Made by a program: the position numbers and the translations under genes
In this document: positions 55,581-64,000 of the stretch, piece by piece
How positions within the stretch are numbered: position 1 is the first letter of the stretch
Layout of the letters: each line of letters starts with the position of its first letter
The notes under the pieces: model-generated
Databases searched by the model: none
The model's input: only the letters and a program-made list of their open reading frames with translations
What the model was told of the DNA's origin: nothing
From: Hordeum vulgare subsp. vulgare
Lineage: Eukaryota > Streptophyta > Magnoliopsida > Poales > Poaceae
DNA: 64,000 bases
Reading direction: 5' to 3'
NCBI RefSeq assembly: GCF_904849725.1
Contig: NC_058518.1
Coordinates: 15,024,147 to 15,088,146 of the forward strand

Positions 55581-56343
55581 GTAACCGCTCCGTAAGGCCC
55601 CCCTTCGATCCCCCCATCGATTTCTTGCATAGCTTCATTCGCCCTGCTCTGCCTTCACCAACATTTTGGCAGCTTTCTTCTTCCCCGTACCTGACCACAG
55701 GGCCATGAGATGCTCTAACCAATTTAGGATCGTGCATGCGTTGCCGCGCGCAGAGAGTGGAGATTAGTGGGTTTTCGGTTCTTGCATCCCTGCTTTCTGC
55801 CGTTTGGATTTTTGGGGATCAATGCGTGCATACCGGTGGCATAACGATCCATGCCGCAGATGCATGTGCTTCATATTCTTGCTTGCGTGATGATTTCTGA
55901 ACCAGATCGACCAAACATGGTTAGTTTATTTGGTAGCAGCAGCTAGCAGATTGGCACCGTCCCTCCACTTGGATGGTTTCGCTTTATTCTTTCTTCTTCC
56001 CCGGTCCGCTCTGCAGCTCGAGCCTCGTTTACTTTACTCTTCCTCCTCCAGCTGAGCAGCTGTTAATCTACTAATTTTAGTTTAGTTTAGTGTTGTACTA
56101 GTACATAGGAGTAGTTTAATTACTAGCACCTCCCTCCCTCACCCCCCTACATGGCTACATTTTTAATAGATCAGTAATCAGTACTGCTGCTGCTGCTGCT
56201 GCTGCTTGAGATTTATCACTTTTTGCGCGACATTCTTTACACCTAATCAAAGAGCCTCATCAACCAGAGCTGCTGTATACATATTCGATTCCGTCCTGGA
56301 GTACTAGTCAGTCCCTCATCACACATATATCATCTCTTTACAG
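55581..56343 (+). other. 5' UTR intron of the inositol phosphatase gene
   Basis: CCAAGTCAAG before GTAACC (donor) and CTTTACAG before ATTGACG (acceptor). It is T-rich, with a (GCT)n repeat at 56184-56205, and no coding signal. A long leader intron often raises expression in grasses; that is inference here. The acceptor lies 27 bp before the ATG at 56371. Confidence 0.65.
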
Positions 56344-56370
56344 ATTGACGATTGTTCGACGGATCGAATC

Positions 56371-59300
56371 ATGACGACGGACAATGCAAGAATCCCAAAG
56401 GTTAGTTTGGTTCGAATACGAATAAGTCCGGAATCAGGATCATCCCTTCTCCTTCGATTTTCTACGACTTTTTTCCTTTACAAAAACGCTTAAGATGGTT
56501 TCCTTGTTTGCGCAGTCTTCGTCGTGGCCGAGGAGGACGAGGACGGCGGTGAGGAGGTGGCTGAGCCTCAAGAGCAACGCCGAGCCGTCCTTCCATTCGG
56601 ACTGCACCGGTAAGCAATCAAGAAACTGAAAAAATTGCCAGCTTATCAGTCTTCCAGCTGAGAAATCTCCAGCGCGGCAGCAACTAATCCTGCACGCATG
56701 TGTGGTTTGATCGATCAGGTGACAGGTCCGGCGTCGGCAGAGGAGGGCAGGAGCAGGGGAGGCGCAAGAGCTGCTCCGACAGGGACAGAGATGGCAGCCG
56801 CCGGGGTCCGTCAGGTACCCACCGCTTAACAAACTTTTACTGTCACCGCAACACCCCAAGCAACTGCTGGTGCTGTTAGCTGCAACAAGAACAGCAGCAG
56901 CAACAACAAGAACAAGCAGCTCTGCACATGTCTGTCCCCAGAAAAAACCATCAGATGAGACACACACGCACAGACACACATCGCAGCAACGGTTTCATCA
57001 CACGAGATGGAGCAGTTTTGTCGCCCAGCCGAATGAACGAACGAAGGAACGTGGTCTGAATATCTTGTTGGTCTGAATTTTTGTTTGTGCGCGCGTAGGT
57101 GCAGCAGCAGCAGCAGCAGCAGGGTGGTTGGTGGAGGAGGGCCGCGAGAATCTGATGCCGCCCCACCCGCGGTATGGGCGGAGCTCGTCGTGGCGGCCTC
57201 CCAAGGAGCTCAGGTCAGTGACTCACACACACACACACCCTGATCCTCATGCATGCGTCTCCAAGTCTCTGCATTCCAACTTTTCCTTCTCTTATCATGT
57301 CACTTGTCAACGCATATAAATCTGCGTGCATCATGCATGCACATACTACGGAACAGGCTACAAACCTAGTGATACCAACGAACAAAAATACAGGCTGTTC
57401 TCTGAAAGTCCGGGCATCTTTTTCTGTCACTGATTTCAGAGGAAAAAAGTGCCACTAGCATAGATATGTATATATATACAGAAAGTCAGCATCCCATAGG
57501 AGTTGAGCTGAGACGATGGAGTTGCGCTTAGTGAATGATTGATGAAACCATGTGGATTCATTTATCGATGGTTTATACCGTACTGTAATTAACTGTATTT
57601 TATGTATTTGTGTGTTGTATAATACAGGGTGCTGGTGGGGACGTGGAACGTGGGCGGGAGATCGCCGCACCAAGGGCTCGACCTCTCCGGCTGGCTCCTC
57701 GACCAACATGACCAACATGCCTCCTCCTCTCCTCACATATATGTTCTCGGGTATGTACATACCGCTCGATCGTGCCGATCCACACATGTTTTGAGCTCCC
57801 TTTTCTGTCTCTAGCTTTGTAGGTGAATGTAATCTTCAGCTATCACTGATGAAAATAACATAGCGTAATGAACTAGTCATCTCTACACATTGGGTTGCTT
57901 GGAAAGTGTAGCTGAAATTGCTACTGACTCGAAGGAATGCCGTCGAGTGAATACTTCAAACACTCCCTGAAAGGGATTGGTAGGAGTGAACTTTGTCTGG
58001 GTTTCAGTGTAGAGTGCGAACCCATATGCCGGCCAGAATCATGACAGCACGTCGTGTATACCTTGCCTTAGTACTTGCATAGGATTGAGTAGTTTACCCA
58101 TGCATCTATTTTGTCATGGGTTTCAGTGTTGGACTTATGCACCTAATCATGGTTTTAGCTATACCATCACTACCCAGAAGAAACATTATTGATGTAGTCC
58201 AAGCAAGGCAGGAGGGTATGAGAGATGTTGATGTAGCTAAATTTACTGCCTGGATCACCATAAACAAAGCCATGATGTCGTGTGGAACGGTGACATAATG
58301 ATGGAGTACATAGGATAGGAGTGATTCTGAAGTTTGATTAAGTTTAATTTGTCATGTCACAGCTTCCAGGAAATTGTGCCGCTGAATGCTGGGAATGTTC
58401 TCGGTTCGGAGGATAGGGGCCCCGCTTCCAAGTGGCTTGGCCTTATTGGTGAAGCCTTGAACCCTTCATCCTTGGACGAAAGAAACGATTGTCATCGTAG
58501 TTACCGGTGTGCCACCGTCGAGGATGCGAACCCTGAAAGCGGTCATAAGGCCAAGGCCACCTTCCTGGAGATACCGGTGATGGACGATACAGTATCAGAG
58601 CCCGAGGAGGAGGACGAGGACGAGGACAGCGAGCCTTCGACGTCGAATCCAGAGTCGAGCAGCGAGGAGGAGACGGGTGAGTTTGCGACGATGATGCGAG
58701 AGAGGGCGAGGCACGGGTACCGTCTGGCTGCCAGCAAGCAGATGGTGGGCATCTTCCTCTGCGTGTGGGTCCAGGCGGATGTCATGCCACGTGTCACCAG
58801 CCTCAGGGTCTCCTGCGTTGGCAGGGGCATCATGGGCTACATGGGAAACAAGGTAATTTCAACTAAAAGAACTGTTGCAAATTCCTTGCAGATTGTAAGA
58901 GAAATTACTGCTACAGTGGCACATTTTAATTTGTTGCACTTGATTCAAATGAACTGTTGCTGAAATGTTTGTGGATAATATGTGACAGGGGTCCATCTCG
59001 ATCAGCCTGACGCTGCAAGGTGGCAGCGAGGCGGCGGCGTCGACGAGCCTGTGCTTCGTGTGCACGCACCTGGCCTCCGGCGAGAAGGACGGCGACGAGG
59101 TTCGCCGGAACTGCGACGTCGCCGAGATCCTCAAGCGCACGAGGTTCCCGCGCCCTCACCGGTTCTCCAGACTGCCGTCGTCGCCGGAGACCATCTTGGA
59201 TCACGAGTACGTACGGCACCGGAGCCACTGTCTTCCTGTGATATCTTGAACGCGGTGGGCTCTGGTTTCTGACTCTGTCGTTTTGGAACGGCAGCAAGGT

Positions 59301-60434
59301 CATCTGGCTCGGCGACCTGAACTACCGTCTGTCGTCCACGGGCGGCGGCGGCGGCGGCGGCGGCGACGGCGAGACGCGGGGGTTGCTGGAGCGGAACGAG
59401 TGGCGGGCGCTGCTGGAGAGGGACCAGCTGCGCGCGGAGCAGAGGGCCGGGCGCGTGTTCGGCGGCGGGTGGGAGGAAGGGGAGATCCGGTTCCCGCCCA
59501 CGTACAAGTACCTGGCCGAGTCCGACACCTACGCCATGGCCGCCCTGACCTCCTCCTCCGCCGCCGCCGGGAGGCCGTCGCGGGAGAAGAAGAAGCGCAC
59601 GCCCGCATGGTAATTGCTGACTAAACACACACACACACACACACCGTTAAAATTTACAATTGACACAAGGATCATGCGAGATCAATCAGAGATTCAGAGG
59701 TCTCACATGGCACGGCGCGGTGCGTGCGTGCTCAGGCGAGACATGAGAAGATCATGGCGGAGCACTCAGCCAGTCACTGCACACTGCATCTGCATCATTT
59801 GAGCTTAGGCACATGCATGCTCCGCGTTTAGCTCAGGGTTGATTAACTAATGAGGCTAGTGTAGCGTAGACTCCATGGTGACCAGTCCTTGTCGGTCGCG
59901 CCAAGCTAGTCTCCATGGTGACCACGAGCATAGAGAATCTACCTACCTAGCTAGCTAGCGGTAGCAGTGTGGCAGATGCAAGGTTTATGCATGCACTGCA
60001 CGTCGATCATAGTTAATTAAACTCAAATGGCCACTCGCCGCCATGATCGATCGATATCCATCCATCGCTGATTATTTAATCTACTGCTGGCTAAACTAGC
60101 CTGCTAATTCCATCGACCATGTCTGTCGCCGGTGATTAACTTATGTGGGTGGCGTTGCAGGTGCGACCGCATCCTGTGGCGGGGCGAGGGGATGGAGCAG
60201 GCGTGGTACGAGCGCGGCGAGTCGCGCTTCTCCGACCACCGCCCCGTCAACTCCCTCTTCTCCATCCGCCTGCGTCACCACCACGCCGACGACCACGGCA
60301 GCAGCATGCAGCAGGCCACCGCTAACAAGGCGTGCTGCCGGCAGCCGCGCAGCGGCAGCGCGGTGATCGAGGCCGAGGAGATGCTGGTCGCGCCGCCGCG
60401 CCACTGCCGGTGCCTCCAGTCTTCCAGATTCTGA
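56371..60434 (+). CDS. Type I inositol polyphosphate 5-phosphatase, intact, nine coding exons, 584 aa
   Basis: Coding exons: 56371-56400, 56516-56609, 56719-56814, 57099-57213, 57628-57750, 58363-58852, 58989-59206, 59295-59609 and 60161-60434. All introns have GT-AG ends and the frame is kept throughout. The product removes the 5-phosphate from inositol phosphates and phosphoinositides, in the cytosol or at membranes. Motifs in order: VGTWNVGG (115-122), [15 protein letters not shown] (153-167), [11 protein letters not shown] (306-316), CTHLASG (341-347), [11 protein letters not shown] (391-401), AWCDRILW (493-500) and SRFSDHRPV (515-523), covering the metal-binding and catalytic Asn, Asp and His. 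An acidic Ser-rich insert (232-256) lies before the core. Plant type I enzymes have a basic N-terminus and such a split domain. The start was chosen because it is the first ATG after the leader intron. Poly-Ala (75-81) and poly-Gly (405-412) tracts are length-variable candidates. Which paralogue it is cannot be told. Confidence 0.95.
57751..58362 (+). other. Intron 5 of the inositol phosphatase gene
   Basis: 612 bp between GTATGT and TGTCACAG. No nested gene or transposon was recognised. Confidence 0.85.
59610..60160 (+). other. Intron 8 of the inositol phosphatase gene
   Basis: 551 bp between GTAATT and GTTGCAG, with a short AC repeat at 59625-59643. Direct repeat CTAGTCTCCATGGTGACCA / GTAGACTCCATGGTGACCA at about 59867 and 59908. 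No gene inside. Confidence 0.85.
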
Positions 60435-60800
60435 CACGTCGTGCATACAGACACAGGTGGCCATCATCGACAGCAACGGCAGCGGCCTCAAAAGGTGGCC
60501 GGGCGCACGCGTGCCGGCGGGCTTTCGGGCGCTGGAACAGAGGCGAGCCCGGCCGGCCTGCCGAGGCCACGGAGCTGGCACCAATTTTCACTCTGAGAGG
60601 AGAACATTCTCCTCGGGAACGCGCAAGCTTTTCAGAATGGATGCCTTCTTCTTCTTCTTCAGAGGAATCTTCTTCTTCTTTAGTAGAGTAGCCCGCTTCG
60701 TCTCAAAATAACTGTCTCAACTTTATACTAGCTTTAATATAAAATTATACTAAGCTTAAGATGCTTATTTTGAGACGGAGAAAGTAGTAATTCCCCTTCG
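60435..60800 (+). other. Probable 3' UTR of the inositol phosphatase gene
   Basis: Follows the TGA at 60432-60434. The GC-rich first part still has open frames on both strands, taken as shadows. A TTC repeat (60646-60680) leads into a Stowaway MITE (60691-60784). No canonical AATAAA was found, so the cleavage site is uncertain. Confidence 0.4.
60691..60784. mobile_element. Stowaway-type MITE in the phosphatase 3' region
   Basis: GCCCGCTTCGTCTCAAAATA ... TATTTTGAGACGGAGAAAG with TA flanks, 94 bp; same subfamily as 32521-32613. It may supply the gene's poly(A) signals. Confidence 0.88.
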
Positions 60801-61560
60801 TGTCTAAAACTTGCAGTACTCCTGGAGTAGTTTAGGATAGGAACTTAGGGATGCATTCTCTCTCTCTCTCTCTTCTCTATTTTTTGAGACGTAGATAAAG
60901 AACGAAAAACTGTGATCTCGAAATATTCTTCGGTTCATAAATATATACCTATATATAAGGAGATGGGTTGTGCATTGACGTTGTTGCGGAATTTCTGTGG
61001 AATGCCGCATGGGTTCCAGTTCAACATGTTCCTCCGCATCATGCTGAATACATTCGGCTTTCAGGATATCTTTTCGGGATTTACTAATTCTCATTCAGAC
61101 CAGCATTAGCCATGTCATATACTCCCTTCATTCCTTTATGTAAGGTGTATAATTTTCAGCACGGTGATCAAAACACATAATTATAAAGGTGTTAGGACAA
61201 AATTACCCTTAAAAAATTTATTGGTTAGTGAAAACTAAATCAATGGGTCTCGGAAAGTAAGAAATACACGCAATCGAGAGAGATATAGTTTCTTTTTTTG
61301 ATAAAATTAGAGATACACGCAATCGGAAAGTAACTGATCAAATCGGAGTATAAATCTTATACCGTTGGATCAAACGATCTAAGATTCATGATATTAGTTT
61401 TGTTTTTTTTGCTTTTTGTAGCTTTTTTTTGCAGCTGACATGGTTGCGTCTGGGAAGCCTCTCATAAAGGCAGCGTTAGATGGGCTGGCCCAGCCGTGCT
61501 GGAGACCACAACCTCTTTTTTTTCATTTTTTATTTCTGTTTACATTTCTTAAATTTCTAA
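60801..61560. other. Intergenic with a degenerate MITE
   Basis: A (CT)n run lies at 60857-60872. 61122-61280 starts CTCCCTTCATTCCTTTATGT and resembles a MITE left arm; its right arm is lost. A duplicated AGAAATACACGCAATCG / AGAGATACACGCAATCG occurs at 61260 and 61308. No gene. Confidence 0.5.
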
Positions 61561-62520
61561 ACATACATGTTACAAAAAATACAATTTACATAATGTTTTA
61601 AAGAATGTTAATTTTGCATTTGAAATATGCTAAATGTTATATAAAAATGTTGATCATGTATACAAAAAAAGTATAATGTGTATGAAAAAAGTTTATCATG
61701 TATCTTAAAAATGTTAATATTTTTTTTTGAAAAAATAGTTAATCATGCTTTTCAAAACAAATTAATCAATCATTTGAAAATATTTAATGTGTATAGTAAA
61801 AATGTTGATCGTGCAATTAACAACATTTATTTTGTGTTCGACAAATGTTAAATGTGTATAAAAAGTGTTGACCATGTATTAAAGAATGCTAATCTTGTAA
61901 TTGGGAAAAATTGTCAATCAAGCATTTAAAAAAGTTAAATATGGATATGAAAAATGTTGATGTATAAAAATGTTAATCTTGTATTTCAAATATGTTAAAT
62001 GTGTCTCCAAAAATTGTTGACCATGTATTAGAAAAAGTTAAAGCTTGTATTTGAAAATCCTTAAATGTGTATAGAGAAAAATGTTGATGTATTAAAAATG
62101 TTAATCTTGTATTTGAAATATGTTAAATGTGTCTCAAAAAATTATTGACCATGTATTAGAAAAAGTTAAAGCTTATATTTGAAAATCCTTAAATGTGTAT
62201 AGAGAAAAATGTTGATGTATTAAAAATGTTAATCTTGTATTTGAAATATGTTAAATGCGTCTCCAAAAATTGTTGACCATGTATTAGAAAAAGCTAAAGC
62301 TTGTATTTGAAAATCCTTAAATGTGTATAGAGAAAAATGTTGATCATGTATTAAAAAAAAGGAAAATGTTAGCCAAGCATTTGGAAAAATGTTATATGTA
62401 TATAGAAAAAAATGATGACCATGTATCTGAAAAATGTTAATCTGGTATTTCAAGAATGTTAATCAAGCATTTAAAAGATGTTAAAAATATATTAAAAAAT
62501 GTATTAGATATATACCAAAA
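61561..62520. repeat. ATGTT-rich repeat field with a 128-bp tandem repeat
   Basis: Loose repetition of AAAATGTTGATCATGTAT and ATGTTAATCTTGTATTTG from 61600 on. From 61973 the order becomes regular: TTAATCTTGTATTT recurs at 61973, 62101 and 62229, each followed by GTTGACCATGTATTAGAAAA and TTGAAAATCCTTAAATGTGT. That makes three 128-bp copies up to about 62356. Non-coding. Confidence 0.93.
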
Positions 62521-62639
62521 TTTCTATAGGAAACTATTGAAATCCGATAAAAAACAAAATAATAATAATGGAAAATGAGAAAGAAACAAACAAAACCGAA
62601 GTAAAACGAATAAAACGAGTCGACTGTGAATTTGTAAAA

Positions 62640-64000
62640 AGGATGAAAAACAAAACACATGCCCAGTTGCGAGTCGAGGGGGTACTTGCAACGAGACAAC
62701 TATGAGCCCATTTTGTGGGTCGATGGTGGACTTCCAATGAGGACAACTACGAAACTATAAGCCTAGTTACGAGTGAAGGATCGAATTTAAACTGGGATGG
62801 AAAAAATATGCATTCAATTACAAACCAAGGGTGGATTTGCAACTATTATGAAAAAAATAAAAACATAGGCTCCTGTTGCGAGTTGAGGATGGGCTTGCAA
62901 CTAAAATAATTACGAACCTAGTTGCGAGTCGAGGATGAACTTGCAACTATGACAATTATAACACTACGATCCTAGTTGCGACTTAGGGTTCAACTTTCAA
63001 CTTGATAAAACAAACTACATAACTAGTTGCGAGTTAAGAGTAGACCCGCAAGTGGGATGAAAAACAGAATACATGTTGAGGTGCGAGTCAAGAGTGAGTT
63101 TACAATTGGATGAAAAAATTAAGAGCCTAGTTGCGATTTGATAGCTGGCTTGAAACTAGGAAACGTGGGGCACCTGGGCGCCTACAAGTACAAAAAAGCT
63201 CCCAGTTGCGAGTTGAGTGTAGACTTGCAACTGGGCATGTGCAAATAAAAAAGTTGTGAGTCGAAGATGAACTTGCAACTTGGAAAATTGCAATTACAAT
63301 AGCTCCCATGTTGAGAGTTCGAGGGTTAACTTGCAACAGATGCAACTGCAGCTGCCAAAAATCAAATTTGTAAGTTGCGAGTCCCCTAGTTGTGCGTCGA
63401 TGATGGAGTTGCAACCAGGACAACTGCAACTATAAAGAAAATCAATTTGCGGGTCAAGTATGGACTTGCAACAACAAAAAAGACTCCAATTACGAGCCAA
63501 GGGTGGACTTGCAATTGAGGCAACTACAAACTACGAAAAAGCCCCAACTTATGAGTCGATGGTAGACTTGCAACTAGGGCAAGAACAACAAAAACATTTG
63601 TGAGTCAAGTATGGACTTGCAACATGGGCAACTAGACTACTATGAACCCAAGTTGTGAGTCCACAGTGGAATTGCAACTGAGGCAACTACAACCATTATA
63701 AGCCTCCAGTTGCGTGTCGATGATGGACTTGCAACTGGGTCAACCACAACACCACAAGCCCCAGTTGCAAGCTGATGGAGGGCTTGCAACTGGGGCAACT
63801 ATAGCTACATAAAAACCAGTGGTTGTGTGTCAATGTCGGACTTGCAACGCGGATAATTCCACTACAACAAGCCCCCTAGCTGCGAGTCAATGATGGACTT
63901 GCAACCGGGGAACTACTATGAGCCCGAATTGTGAGTCGAATTTAACTAGATATACAACTCGGACAAAAAATTGTAGGGAAAATCTAATCAGCAGCGTGTG
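62640..64000. repeat. Degenerate array of GTTGCGAGTC ... GACTTGCAAC units
   Basis: More than twenty irregularly spaced (40-80 bp) units. Each pairs a GTTGCGAGTCGA motif with a GGACTTGCAACT motif that is nearly its inverse, so each unit can form a small hairpin. The array continues past the window end. Non-coding; the family is unknown to me, though similar arrays are frequent in Triticeae DNA. Confidence 0.85.

Noticed and set aside
59131..59640. 169-codon minus-strand ORF
   Set aside because: Antisense to phosphatase exons 7-8, which carry unmistakable catalytic motifs.
1..64000. tRNA genes, intact rRNA genes, CRISPR arrays, LTR retrotransposon pairs
   Set aside because: None could be supported. 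The 5S-like segment is only partial, and no TG...CA long direct repeats were recognised by eye.

Overview
This window is plant nuclear DNA, almost certainly from a Triticeae grass (wheat, Aegilops or barley group). The evidence is the transposon content: CACTA elements with CACTAGT-type ends and subterminal repeats built on TTTAGTCCCGGTT or ACCGGTTTGT palindromes, many Stowaway MITEs with CTCCCTCCGT ends and TA duplications, and spliced genes with GT-AG introns. No prokaryotic, organellar or CRISPR features were seen. The species and subgenome cannot be told from the sequence alone.

Layout. (1) Bases 1-6955: right part of a CACTA element (CACTA-1), coding on the minus strand, with a TNP2 transposase carrying one frameshift, a small coiled-coil membrane protein and the first exons of the accessory gene. 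(2) 7190-17897: a structurally complete CACTA element (CACTA-2) with both ends and a TAT target duplication. It holds a broken TNP2 gene, a 133-residue ORF and a broken transposase_24/Ulp1-like protease gene. (3) 17928-20289: a small CACTA-like element with a decayed B3-domain-like gene. (4) 20300-53050: low-complexity-free intergenic DNA made largely of diverged copies of one promoter-like unit several kb long. It is interrupted by an 8.7-kb Mutator-like element (23287-31985, perfect 9-bp target duplication) and by a small CACTA carrying a 5S-rRNA-like segment (39633-40670, nested in a LINE-like retroposon). LINE remnants, a Harbinger element (51856-52911) and many MITEs also interrupt it. 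(5) 53100-55170: retroposon-like and DNA-transposon-like sequence. (6) 55402-about 60800: the only intact host gene, a nine-coding-exon type I inositol polyphosphate 5-phosphatase (584 aa) with a TATA box, a 5' UTR intron and all catalytic motifs. (7) 60800-64000: MITE pieces, a 128-bp tandem repeat and a long field of short GTTGCGAGTC / GACTTGCAAC repeats.

How it works together: the transposon genes serve only their own elements, and nearly all are broken by stops or frameshifts, so these elements look immobile unless helped in trans. The phosphatase acts in phosphoinositide signalling and lies at the downstream edge of the decayed duplication array. The most unusual signals are that array (two insertions in it can be dated against empty-site copies), the 5S-rRNA-like internal promoter inside a CACTA element, the MULE with two unrelated cargo genes, and a 36-bp retroposon end with a perfect 14-bp duplication.
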